A stretch of DNA of 64,000 nucleotides from Yersinia rohdei ATCC 43380 (GTDB taxonomy: Bacteria; Pseudomonadota; Gammaproteobacteria; Enterobacterales; Enterobacteriaceae), in contig NZ_ACCD01000005.1 in the NCBI RefSeq assembly GCF_000173775.1, positions 62,001 to 126,000 on the forward strand. The letters are read 5' to 3'. Every line of letters starts with the position of its first letter. Positions within the stretch are counted from its first letter, which is position 1. A program made the position numbers and the translations under genes. This document shows positions 17,944 through 26,555 of this stretch, piece by piece. Below the pieces are notes generated by a model. It was not told the origin of the DNA and did no database searches. It saw only the letters and a list, made by a program, of their open reading frames with translations.

Positions 17944-18422
17944 TCGTCCCCGTCTGTTTCCCCGTAGTAGTCCGTGAGCTTTTTTCGCAGCACCAGTATG
18001 GCTGCCGCCTCCGCCAGGGCTTTTTCTTTACGGTGCAGTTCTTTTTTTAGCTGTTTGTTTTCTTTCTGACTCTGCTTCAGTGCTGCTTTATCATTGGGAT
18101 TTTCAGTCTGCATAAAGGCCTGTTTCCATTGAATAAGCTGCTCAGGATAAAGTCCTTTTTTACGGCAGTATTCTGCAACTTCTGCCTCACTGAACGTAGC
18201 GGTTTCGACGATCACCGCAAAGCGTGCTTCTGCTGACCACTGATCTGTTGTTTTCTCTGCTCCGGGCACCGGTTTTCCCTCTGATCTAGCCTGATTACGC
18301 CAGTTATAGAGTGTAGCTTCGGATATTCCCTCCATCTGTGCAACCGCGGCAACGGTCATATTGTAGGGCGGTAGCAGTTTTGCCAGTATTCCGGTTTTTC
18401 GTTCAGGGGAAATACGTTTCAT
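17940..18422 (-). CDS. IS3-family OrfA (helix-turn-helix and leucine zipper)
   Basis: This 160-residue DNA-binding subunit has an N-terminal helix-turn-helix (MTVAAVAQMEGISEATLYNW) and a C-terminal coiled coil (QSQKENKQLKKELHRKEKAL) for dimerisation. Just before its stop lies the A6G slippery site that feeds ribosomes into orfB. It is somewhat longer than OrfA of the smaller IS3-group elements. The start ATG 18422 lies 56 bases inside the inverted repeat end. Confidence 0.88.
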   Translation of the reverse strand: MKRISPERKTGILAKLLPPYNMTVAAVAQMEGISEATLYNWRNQARSEGKPVPGAEKTTDQWSAEARFAVIVETATFSEAEVAEYCRKKGLYPEQLIQWKQAFMQTENPNDKAALKQSQKENKQLKKELHRKEKALAEAAAILVLRKKLTDYYGETDGDD

Positions 18423-18478
18423 TTGTCACTCCATCACCCTCGAATTTATTTTCAGAGGGGGTGACAACTATGCTGACA

Positions 18479-18976
18479 CTGAGGGGATATGACTTACCAT
18501 CTAAAATTTTTTATAATATTTCTAGTGGTTTAGCAAACACTTAAACTAATTTAGCAGATTGTACCCCGCCACGGATAACACTTCTGCCCCAACGTTGGAC
18601 TGACTTAATCACGATTGAAGACCCATTGCCATCTTCTGACACACAGCACTTGTAACAATCCCCTATGCTCTTGTGACTAAATAGCTGAAAATCAATGTTT
18701 TTATTCTATAGGCGATCTATTTTATTCTAACATTTCTCTATGCTAATCAATATGAAGAGGGGCATTTGGAAAAACAAAAAAGTCCGAAAAAAACATTTGT
18801 TACTTACCCGGATTGCGGTTCAACTGAAATCTAGCCGAGTCCAAGCATTAAGTGACAATACCATGTAAACATGGCTGTCACCTCAAGCTCCCCCAACAGT
18901 CCATGGTGACAGCCTGACTCAGTTAACAGGGTCCGTCATTTTCCGCATCATTCCTGAAAACGTGGGCGCTACGTTC
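18479..18976. other. Gene-free stretch between the IS and the PLD operon, with an inverted repeat
   Basis: About 500 AT-rich bases with no convincing frame. Near the end a perfect 10-base inverted repeat, GGCTGTCACC (18873-18882) and GGTGACAGCC (18905-18914), encloses a 22-base loop. It could be a terminator-like structure for the minus-strand operon that ends at 18977, or a protein site; it lacks a T run. Confidence 0.4.
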
Positions 18977-20923
18977 TTACATGAGTGTCTCAATGTCCTG
19001 CATGAGCTTGCTATTCAGAGGGAATTTTCTGTCAGAAAGGCTGTGCAGATAGCGAAGTTTATCCAGCAATCTGGGGAGATCAATACCTAACTTAGCCACT
19101 GTACCTTTGAGCGTCGCTTCAGTTATGCCATTAGACAAACAACTTGAGAGCAACAGACTTAAATCTGTCGGTTCCGCCTTGTAGTATTCTAAGATATCCG
19201 AGATATCTGGCTGAGAATCGGAAATGAACAGGTCGCGATCGGGCCGATTGATAATCGACTTATCCCAGATTAGCCGTCTCAGACACAAATGTAGATAGAG
19301 ATTTTTCCAGTGCGGGACATTAATCGTGTCATCCAATGCCATCATTTCCTTCAGGGCATTATCCAAATGAGTAAACAGGTTGATGGCGTCGGTTAATGCC
19401 ACACTGTCCCCATTGCTCACCTCATAAGCGAGTCTATCGAACGCCGCCATCCCTATGCTGCACAATATAAGCATCAGAGCGCCCGCATCATGCCTGTCAG
19501 AATAGTCATCGGAAGCGCTGTCACGGCTGCCAAACTCGGCGACCTCACGCATGAAATACGATGACTTCCACATCGTTAACCAGTTATCCGATGTCTCACC
19601 TGGCTTGATAAAAGGATATGCGAAGGCATGTGAAGTTAAGCCGGGAACCGCGGCCCCCTCTCTACGAAAATACAGAGACAGCTTTGTTTTTGCATGTGTT
19701 AAAGCTGGGAAATAATCGGAACTTTTCGTAGCGCGCCAGAGACCCTGAAACACATTCAATGGTGGTGCTGCATGGCCCCCTTCATGGGCGAAGCTTGAGC
19801 GTAATGCGAAGTAACACATGCATTCCCAGGATGCACTTTCCGGTGGGCTGGTGTCAGGAAGACAAACACGCGCAGTGTTGCGACCTAATGCGTCCACCAT
19901 CATTCCGTATAGATAAAAAGGGCGCTTTAGGTTATTGATTTCCGCTTCGCCAAGCATAAAGTTACGCATCAACCATGATCCCCAGCGGGTGATGATTCCG
20001 GCAGAATCATCTCTAGTGGAGATAACTTTCCCAATGTGCGCCGTGACTTCATCTAATTCCGCTTTAAACTCATCCTCGTCGAGTTCAAACTCATTAAGCA
20101 ACTTACCGGGCATGCTCGTCAAGCGGGCATAAATATGTGACAGCAGTAAAGGTAGTAAAAGCTCACCAGTCCAAGTACCGCTCTCATTGAAAGAAGACGG
20201 CGCGCGGGCCATTAAAAAATCCCAGAAGTCGAGCCGCGGTGAGAAATGACCGGCTCCCGATACATCCAGCGCGGACTGGATTACAAAGGGATCTTGGGAG
20301 CTAGCAAGCAACTCCGCAAACCCATTTGGATCGGTGGTTGCCAGAACCGAGAATAAGCACGACTCCTCGATTGACAACGAATCAAAGCGTCTGAGCTGCC
20401 ACCAAATTTCCTCCAATCGGTTATTCTGCTGCGACCAATACTCAATGAGGTTATTTCTCTCTTTTTCCCTGTTTTCAAACTGAGACCTCAGTGTGTTTGT
20501 CTCTACTGCGTGGAAAATGTCTTTAATCAGCCTAGAATATATTCCCGAGATGGATGACTGGGTCTTGCAAAGCGCGAGCATCGCATTACCAAGCCAATTT
20601 TCGGCAGCCCAAGAATTGGCGATAATCTTTCTGATGACTTTCCAGGACTCAATGTCGGGTGAAATACTGAGCACACTGGCACACATCAGAGTAAGGTAAA
20701 TATCATGTTCATCTTCAGTGATTTTGCCGTTAGCCCTGTTGCTAATGAACGAGAGAAGGGTTTCCGCATCCTTATGATAGCCAGCCTGGACAGCGCTTTC
20801 TGCACATTCCTGTACCAGTCCGGGAAATACCATTAGCCAAGAGAAGAAATCCTCTACGCGTTTATCAGACGATGAGTGGTGTGGGCTATTCTGTAAGGCA
20901 AGTTTAGTATCAGGCCACATCAT
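18977..20923 (-). CDS. Unrecognised large helical protein, third gene of a PLD-containing operon
   Basis: About 648 residues, mostly helical by composition, Trp/Leu-rich, with no clear nuclease, ATPase or membrane motif. One His-containing stretch (SSFAHEGGHAAPP) could bind metal, but a single motif proves nothing. The open frame begins at GTG 20989 inside the preceding gene. The better start is ATG 20923, with GAGGAT five or six bases upstream; that site overlaps the previous stop, so translation is coupled. Its place after two PLD-like genes suggests a joint function. It may be a sensor or scaffold, which is only inference. Confidence 0.65.
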   Translation of the reverse strand: MMWPDTKLALQNSPHHSSSDKRVEDFFSWLMVFPGLVQECAESAVQAGYHKDAETLLSFISNRANGKITEDEHDIYLTLMCASVLSISPDIESWKVIRKIIANSWAAENWLGNAMLALCKTQSSISGIYSRLIKDIFHAVETNTLRSQFENREKERNNLIEYWSQQNNRLEEIWWQLRRFDSLSIEESCLFSVLATTDPNGFAELLASSQDPFVIQSALDVSGAGHFSPRLDFWDFLMARAPSSFNESGTWTGELLLPLLLSHIYARLTSMPGKLLNEFELDEDEFKAELDEVTAHIGKVISTRDDSAGIITRWGSWLMRNFMLGEAEINNLKRPFYLYGMMVDALGRNTARVCLPDTSPPESASWECMCYFALRSSFAHEGGHAAPPLNVFQGLWRATKSSDYFPALTHAKTKLSLYFRREGAAVPGLTSHAFAYPFIKPGETSDNWLTMWKSSYFMREVAEFGSRDSASDDYSDRHDAGALMLILCSIGMAAFDRLAYEVSNGDSVALTDAINLFTHLDNALKEMMALDDTINVPHWKNLYLHLCLRRLIWDKSIINRPDRDLFISDSQPDISDILEYYKAEPTDLSLLLSSCLSNGITEATLKGTVAKLGIDLPRLLDKLRYLHSLSDRKFPLNSKLMQDIETLM

Positions 20924-20933
20924 GTTTTGATCC

Positions 20934-21557
20934 TCAGGCTCTTTCCCAAGCCAATTCAAAGAATTCAATTGCACCAGTTTCTCGGGCACACCATCCGCGG
21001 CTTACCGCACTAACTTTTTTCTGATAGCCCCCCACGGTTCCCCCAAAATGCCATAGCTCGTTGTCAATGACAGCAAACCGATCATGAATGTAGCTAAACT
21101 TACCCGATGTGAGGTTTGTTTTGATTGCTATAGTGCAGACAGTCTGGCGCTTTGGCTGGCTGCGGTTGATATCATCTGCCTGCATGCGGACCAGACTGAG
21201 TTCGTCCACCGAAACTTCATCGTGTGATCCCGTCAGTATCCGGATATCTGTCGCCTTCAAGTCTTTGTGAAACCACTTGCAGATGTCCGAAATATGGTTG
21301 GTCGTTTTAATATTATTGCTACCGGATGTGAAAAAATACTCATCAACTATCCACACGCGCTGAACTGCATTTCGTACTGCATTGACGAAAACCGATAATG
21401 GCATGGGCACTTCGGAGCATCCTCGTAAGCGAATATCAGATTCAGTTGGGAACCTACGGTCATCGCCTGCAGACGAAGTTCCCCAGTAAATTATTTTTTC
21501 ATGCAGAGGTTGCTCAGGCGGTGCAGCCACTATCGCACCGATAGTGTTGTTAAACAT
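20934..21557 (-). CDS. Small phospholipase-D-like protein, second gene of the operon
   Basis: A 207-residue protein with one PLD-like half-site: VWIVDEYFF (68-76), then HDRFAVID (158-165), followed by WHFGGTVGG. This fits HxK(x)4D except that Arg takes the Lys place. PLD nucleases and lipases need two such motifs, so the protein would have to dimerise or pair with the neighbour. It overlaps the upstream gene by 8 bases and has a GAGGGAGA ribosome site. There is no signal peptide. Related PLD-like proteins occur in restriction and anti-phage operons. Substrate unknown. Confidence 0.65.
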   Translation of the reverse strand: MFNNTIGAIVAAPPEQPLHEKIIYWGTSSAGDDRRFPTESDIRLRGCSEVPMPLSVFVNAVRNAVQRVWIVDEYFFTSGSNNIKTTNHISDICKWFHKDLKATDIRILTGSHDEVSVDELSLVRMQADDINRSQPKRQTVCTIAIKTNLTSGKFSYIHDRFAVIDNELWHFGGTVGGYQKKVSAVSRGWCARETGAIEFFELAWERA

Positions 21558-23208
21558 CCGACTCTCCCTCTATGTCGAGGGGGATCTCCTCATCCGTAAA
21601 CGATGAGAAGGGGGTGCCTTTATCAATGAGGTCAATCAGTTTTTTGATGACGCTTTCCGGTTGAGGTAGCCTGACCACCATTGACGACTGAATACCAACC
21701 GAGTTGAGCGAGTTTCCGGATAACCACGCGTTATCATCAATAACTATAAACCTGTCATGTAAGCAGTTTGATGGCAATAAATAGGCCTGAACATTTATAT
21801 TCTGGTCCTGTTTAAGCTGCGCTAAACCCCGTCTGAAACGTTCGATACTCTCTGCATCGGACTGGTCGTTAAATGCTCGTTTGGTCGATAGGATTGTGAC
21901 CGGCACGGTATATGGTTGTACGGCATAAAGATACTGTGCCAACTGAATGTCTTTAAAATAAGGATCGGCGATGAGTACCCTTCTCTTCGCTTGTTTAATC
22001 AAACCTTGAAAGAAGCGAATAGCTTCCTCACGACAACCTTCCTCGAACCAGTGCTGTTGAAATTTTGCCGCTTCAATTTTTTGCTCACGCCGATGGTAGT
22101 GGCTTCTGCGCTTAATTCTGAACTCTTCGGATTCAGTTAACGGGTCTCCAATCAGTGAGTCAGAATATTCAACGTGCTCAGTGGCTGGATAAGTCAGAGT
22201 TTCTGAGCGCTTACCATCGCTAGAAGGAACCTTGACGAGCCGACTCTGTCCGCTTGAGACCCCCATTCGCATGCCAATTCGACGGATAAACCCTGAAGGC
22301 GGAGAGTACGCTAGAATACCGTAATCAGGATGACGTGCGATAAATCCGTACTGCCCGTCACAGATTCCTTTTTCCAGATCGAGCAAACCATCTTCTTTCA
22401 AAACATAGGTCTGGAAATCAGTCAGCAGATTTGTGTCCATATCAAAGGTAGTGATCTTCACCCCTTCAACAGTTTGCCCCGCTCTGGGAACGAAGCGATA
22501 AACAACCCGCTCGGTTTTGCCATCCTGCTCTGGAACCATGAAGCATTCAATGTACCTAAACAGGGGCTCGGGGCTAACAAAAGCCGCTCCTCCGAGGTAC
22601 TCTTGATACTCACGCAAATCTACGTGCATGTGCCGCTCAACAAATTTCACCGCATCGTTGTCCAGCAGAAATACCTCCGGTGCTTCAAAGGTGGCGAACT
22701 TACGATGGATACGACCACTTTGATTTCCCATAAAAGGGGCAGGGTGATTCAGGGAGGAGGGATGAGAAAACAGCCCTTTGCCGACGGGAAAACTGAAGTT
22801 TGGCCACGTTCTTTCATCAAATAAAGTTGACAGTGCTAGGGGCTTATTATCTTCAATTGTTCGTGATGTAACATCAGCAGGTATAGGCGTCAGGGCTTCT
22901 CCCTTTCGCAGTGATAAGTACCACTGGATTGCGGCCTCTTTTGTCATAACCACTCGTTTGAAATACACCGTGAATTCATCATTAATGGTGTGCGGTATGG
23001 CGCGCGTCATTTCAGGCGGTTGCATTCTATCAAGCGTCAACAAAGTAACCGTTGCGAATAACAGCCTCGGCGTATGGTCTTTTTGACTCAGCGTGGCCAA
23101 ACGAACTACGGCCAGTTCTGAGGGAAACGCTTTTATCTCCATTACACTTACCATCCGTATCTTTAGCCATGGCATGAAGATTTCATGATAACGTTGATGA
23201 GTCGGCAT
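21550..23208 (-). CDS. Large protein with C-terminal PLD-like domain, first gene of the operon
   Basis: About 552 residues. The N-terminal two thirds are unrecognised; they may belong to a family annotated in databases as VPA1262-type N-terminal domain, a weak recollection. The C-terminus is PLD-like: RVLIADPYFKD (410-420), LHDRFIVIDDNAW (483-495) and SGNSLNSVG (497-505). As in the next protein, the motif is HxR(x)4D, a single half-site. Several in-frame starts are possible (23208, 23154, 23142) and none has a strong ribosome site. It heads a tight three-gene minus-strand operon. There is no signal peptide. Confidence 0.65.
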   Translation of the reverse strand: MPTHQRYHEIFMPWLKIRMVSVMEIKAFPSELAVVRLATLSQKDHTPRLLFATVTLLTLDRMQPPEMTRAIPHTINDEFTVYFKRVVMTKEAAIQWYLSLRKGEALTPIPADVTSRTIEDNKPLALSTLFDERTWPNFSFPVGKGLFSHPSSLNHPAPFMGNQSGRIHRKFATFEAPEVFLLDNDAVKFVERHMHVDLREYQEYLGGAAFVSPEPLFRYIECFMVPEQDGKTERVVYRFVPRAGQTVEGVKITTFDMDTNLLTDFQTYVLKEDGLLDLEKGICDGQYGFIARHPDYGILAYSPPSGFIRRIGMRMGVSSGQSRLVKVPSSDGKRSETLTYPATEHVEYSDSLIGDPLTESEEFRIKRRSHYHRREQKIEAAKFQQHWFEEGCREEAIRFFQGLIKQAKRRVLIADPYFKDIQLAQYLYAVQPYTVPVTILSTKRAFNDQSDAESIERFRRGLAQLKQDQNINVQAYLLPSNCLHDRFIVIDDNAWLSGNSLNSVGIQSSMVVRLPQPESVIKKLIDLIDKGTPFSSFTDEEIPLDIEGESDV

Positions 23209-23644
23209 GTGAATGATCTTAAGTTTCTTACCTGTTTATACGTCGCCACTATTCTTCATAAGCAGATCGTTCAATACTATCGCGCATCCTGATTCTTAAT
23301 ATGTTGTTTGTTAGATATTTAATAGAATCTCTCTATGACGTGTTCGAATTAGTCAAAGATGAAATTAACGTATTTGAAATCGATAAAATCCCCTTAAAAA
23401 GCAAAAGCAGTAACCACCTCCAATCCCTAATTAACTTCGAAGCTCTTTTTGGCTCTATTCAGAAAATGGCTTCTGAAATACAGCCAAGCCACCTGCTAGG
23501 CCCCATCAATCCATAATTGTTACCAAAGCAGACACTAGTTTATGACTAGCATCTCAAATAATTTCAGATTGATATTATCATCGTGAATCCCCCCGCATTC
23601 TTACCGAATTGCGGGGGTTTTAGTTTTCACGCCGAGACCTATAT
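23209..23644. other. Intergenic region with a GC-rich hairpin before the GTPase gene
   Basis: This region must hold promoters for the PLD operon (minus) and the GTPase gene (plus). A 71-codon frame at 23301-23516 lacks a ribosome site and I do not support it. CCCCCGCA (23590-23597) pairs with TGCGGGGG (23610-23617), followed by a TTTTAGTTTT tract. It reads as a terminator or a leader structure just before the GTPase start. Confidence 0.5.
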
Positions 23645-24520
23645 ATGACAAAATTTGAAGGCTTAAATGCCATAGAGAAGCCGCTGGCTTCTCTACCCCC
23701 TACCATCTGCAACCATATTCTTAAACGCCTCCGCAGTCTTATGCAGTACGAACCGGTGATTGGCATCATGGGCAAAACAGGCGCGGGAAAATCGTCACTT
23801 TGCAATGCGCTGTTCCAAGGTGAGGTCACGCCCGTTAGCGATGTAAACGCCTGCACTCGTGACGTGCTTCGATTGCGTCTTAGCAGCGGTGACCATAGCC
23901 TGATACTGGTAGACCTACCCGGTGTAGGCGAGAGTGAGCAACGTGATGAGGAATATGAATATCTGTATCGCAAAGTCCTTCCTGACTTGGATCTCATTCT
24001 GTGGGTTATTAAAGCTGATGATCGCGCTTTTTCCGTGGATGAACGTTTCTATCGTCGGGTGATGTCTGACCACCAGCAGCGAGTGCTCTTTGTCGTTAAC
24101 CAGGCTGACAAAATCGAGCCATGTCATGAATGGAACGCCAGCAGCAATGCACCATCACCGCTTCAGTTGACTAATATCGTGACCAAGCTGGACTCCATTC
24201 GCCAGCTGTTTTCACCGAGCCATCCAGTGTGCGCCGTTTCAGTCAGAACAGAATGGAATTTGCCATCAATGGTAGAAACCATGATGTGCTGCCTACCTGA
24301 CCGTGCCACCAGCCCGCTGGCGACACAACTGCACGGGAGGTTGTGTAGTGAACCGGTAAAAAAGCAGGCGCGTGAGAGCTTTGGCGATGCAGTGGGGGAG
24401 GTGTTTGATACTGCGGAAGCGGCATCATTTATTCCCTCGGCGCTAAAAGCGGTCATTCGTTCAGTCCGTGAGACCGTGGTATCCGTTGCTCGTGCCGTTT
24501 GGGACTGGATTTTCTTCTAA
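23645..24520 (+). CDS. YfjP/YeeP/YkfA-family GTPase
   Basis: A 291-residue Era-like GTPase of the type found in CP4 cryptic prophages. G1 is GKTGAGKSS (about residue 42), G3 is DLPGVGES (about 90) and G4 is NQADK (about 157), so the nucleotide site is complete. The C-terminus has a hydrophobic stretch (SVARAVWDWIFF). The biological role in these elements is unknown. It opens the CP4-57-like right arm of the island; the ribosome site is weak. Confidence 0.88.
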   Translation: MTKFEGLNAIEKPLASLPPTICNHILKRLRSLMQYEPVIGIMGKTGAGKSSLCNALFQGEVTPVSDVNACTRDVLRLRLSSGDHSLILVDLPGVGESEQRDEEYEYLYRKVLPDLDLILWVIKADDRAFSVDERFYRRVMSDHQQRVLFVVNQADKIEPCHEWNASSNAPSPLQLTNIVTKLDSIRQLFSPSHPVCAVSVRTEWNLPSMVETMMCCLPDRATSPLATQLHGRLCSEPVKKQARESFGDAVGEVFDTAEAASFIPSALKAVIRSVRETVVSVARAVWDWIFF

Positions 24521-24732
24521 CTTTGGCTCACCTGCAGTTATCGCCGGGACATACCCTGTCCGTTCGACGTTTTATAAACTGCTGAATTCCGCCTGCTTTC
24601 TCTTTACGCCCCATCACGACTGATTTCAGCAATAATAAAAAAAACGTCTTCCTGTGTCCATTCCCTGTCCCACCCTCTCGTTAAAATAATTGTTTTATTT
24701 TCAGCTAATTATCTCACTGGAGAATCTGTCTC

Positions 24733-25422
24733 ATGACCCAGGCTGAACGCCGTCATGACCGGCTTGCCGTCAGACTGTCATTAATTATCAGCCGCTTGGT
24801 GGCGGGTGAAACGCTGGATTTGCGAACGCTGGCAACTGAATTTGGTGTGTCGGTTCGTACTCTGCGCCGGGACTTTCGGGAACGTCTGATGTATCTGGAT
24901 CTGGAGTATCGCAAAGGTCAGTGTCGCTTGCTGTCTGGAGGTCGACAGAGAGAGCTGGCGGTGATGATGTTTGCTCGCCAGTCGGGCGTTGAAGCTCTGT
25001 TTCCTGATATGGACAACCATCTGGCCAGTTCACTTTTGAGCGGCCCTATGGAGGCTCCCTGCCTTATTTGGCTGGGAACTGCGCAGGTGCCATCCCCAGA
25101 CTCTGGCGTGTTCGCCCAACTGGTGAATGCGGTGTCAGAACACAGGAAGGTGACGCTACTGGGAAACGGTTGTCGCTGTACGGGTCTTGCTCCCTACCGT
25201 CTGGTTTTGCGTGATGGTGAGTGGTATCTGACAGGCGAACATCAGGCCCGGATAGCAGTATTTCCCCTCGCGGAAATCCGAGCTGTCACGCTCCATAACG
25301 ACAGCTTTACCCTTGATACCGCCGTACGCGACATCCTCTCCTGTCCAGATTTTCTTCAGGCGTTACCTCACTTTCGGTTCATCAATGACGTGATATCAAC
25401 CTTCAGAGCCGAACTACATTGA
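24733..25422 (+). CDS. WYL-domain transcriptional regulator (YafY/YfjR type)
   Basis: A 229-residue regulator: N-terminal DeoR-like winged helix (LDLRTLATEFGVSVRTLRRDF, residues 27-47), then a WYL-type domain (APYRLVLRDGEWYLTGEH). WYL proteins sense nucleic acid or small ligands and often regulate prophage or defence genes. It lies between the GTPase and the exported proteins, as in the E. coli CP4 elements, with TGGAG before the ATG. It may control the genes of this arm. Confidence 0.85.
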   Translation: MTQAERRHDRLAVRLSLIISRLVAGETLDLRTLATEFGVSVRTLRRDFRERLMYLDLEYRKGQCRLLSGGRQRELAVMMFARQSGVEALFPDMDNHLASSLLSGPMEAPCLIWLGTAQVPSPDSGVFAQLVNAVSEHRKVTLLGNGCRCTGLAPYRLVLRDGEWYLTGEHQARIAVFPLAEIRAVTLHNDSFTLDTAVRDILSCPDFLQALPHFRFINDVISTFRAELH

Positions 25423-25445
25423 CCATAACTTTCAAGAGATTAAAG

Positions 25446-25946
25446 ATGAGTTACCTTCAAAATATTAATACGAATTTGTTCCGTGCCATATATTGCACAT
25501 CCGCTCTAATAGCTTTCACTGCAAGTTTTATGGCCAACCAGGCTCATGCGAATATCGAGAGTGGCTGGTCTGGCTCTATTCAAGGTGGTATCCCGGCTAT
25601 CACGCGTGAATCCAGCTCCGGTAAACCTTTCTGGTGTAATCAGTATGGTTTGCTGCACAAAAAATGTCGCGTAGTCGACATATCGCCTAGCAAGCGGGTT
25701 GCAATCGTCAATCAACCTCGCCCAGATGCCAACTGTCCTAACGGTGTCTGGGGTATTGTTGACCGTGAATCAGGCATCGCCAGATCCATTGTGCCCGACA
25801 ATCACAATAAAGTGACTTTTGAGCAGTATTGTCGCGGTAACTTTAATATCGGTTTTGTTAAAACTAGCAATCCAAATGTTCTGGCTAAGGTTGTGGTGTA
25901 TTTTAATAACCAGCCTGTTGACTCGTTGGAATACGCTACAAAGTAG
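25446..25946 (+). CDS. Exported island protein, CP4-type right arm
   Basis: About 166 residues with a Sec signal peptide (hydrophobic segment, cleavage likely after ANQAHA). The mature part has four cysteines (WCNQYG, KKC, NCPNG, YCRG) that could form two disulfides in the periplasm. The frame is open back to 25419 and overlaps the WYL gene, but ATG 25446 has AAGAG upstream and gives a normal signal peptide. Similar exported proteins stand here in CP4-57-like islands (yfjS/yfjT region). Function unknown. Confidence 0.75.
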   Translation: MSYLQNINTNLFRAIYCTSALIAFTASFMANQAHANIESGWSGSIQGGIPAITRESSSGKPFWCNQYGLLHKKCRVVDISPSKRVAIVNQPRPDANCPNGVWGIVDRESGIARSIVPDNHNKVTFEQYCRGNFNIGFVKTSNPNVLAKVVVYFNNQPVDSLEYATK

Positions 25947-25991
25947 AATGCCTCCCAAAGGGATCAGTAAAATTTATTTAAGGAGAAAATT

Positions 25992-26459
25992 ATGCGGTTA
26001 TTTTACGGAATTCTTATGGTGTCAATTCTGGCATCAGCAACAACGGCTCAGGCTATACCGAACATGTGGGCCAGTGGCTTTGGTCAGGGCATAACTGAAT
26101 ACCTGATCACCAGCCCGGAAAATGTCGTTTTTAACCTTAACTGCACCATGAACCCGGATGAGCAGAATATCTTACAACATAATGTGCTCATCGACCTGCC
26201 GGACGGTACACGCGCGGATTCACATGATGACAAAACAGCAATAACGATTGTGACCGATGACCAACAGTTTCCATTACCCTCTTCGCTGGGCTGGCGAAAT
26301 GGCGATAACGCCTGGATTCAGTTCATTGATGCGCTTGGCAATGCCGCAACGTTCGATGTTTATGTTAATGACAAAAAAGTAGGGCATTTTAGTCCCGGTA
26401 TTAAGAATACGAAAAAAGAGCTGGAGGACCTTAGCGGTTGCAGGAATACCGCAGGTTAA
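25992..26459 (+). CDS. Exported island protein, partner of the preceding gene
   Basis: A 155-residue protein with a signal peptide (MRLFYGILMVSILASATTAQA, cut after AQA) and a strong AAGGAG ribosome site. The mature part contains one Cys near the start (LNCTMNP) and one near the end (LSGCRN), a possible disulfide. It is probably co-transcribed with the upstream exported protein, 45 bases away. No function known. Confidence 0.75.
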   Translation: MRLFYGILMVSILASATTAQAIPNMWASGFGQGITEYLITSPENVVFNLNCTMNPDEQNILQHNVLIDLPDGTRADSHDDKTAITIVTDDQQFPLPSSLGWRNGDNAWIQFIDALGNAATFDVYVNDKKVGHFSPGIKNTKKELEDLSGCRNTAG

Positions 26460-26496
26460 CTTTCTTTATTAGTAGCCAAACGATCATCATACGGGT

Positions 26497-26528
26497 CATG
26501 CCTCCTTCGGGAAGCATGGCCTTTTTGT
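26497..26528 (+). terminator. Weak hairpin and T run after the exported-protein genes
   Basis: CATGC (26497-26501) pairs with GCATG (26514-26518) around an inner TCC/GGA pair, followed by CCTTTTTG. It is a modest terminator. Confidence 0.5.
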
Positions 26529-26555
26529 TTTTAATCTCCGAAAAAGGAATTAACC

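Larger units (their letters stand above)
16880..18478 (-). mobile_element. IS3-family insertion sequence, complete
   Basis: The ends are imperfect inverted repeats: TGTCAAGGTAGTTGGCACCC begins at 16880, and TGTCAGCATAGTTGTCACCC, read on the minus strand, starts at 18478. Inside are orfA and orfB linked by a -1 slippery site, the IS3-family layout. Length is about 1.6 kb. I see no target duplication at these boundaries (GTAAG left, CTGAG right), so the insertion is old, a deletion occurred, or the true ends differ by a few bases. Confidence 0.85.

Noticed and set aside
23301-23516. 71-codon plus-strand frame upstream of the GTPase gene
   Set aside because: No ribosome site and no family likeness; it lies in the region that should hold the divergent promoters. 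Left as possible but not listed as a gene.
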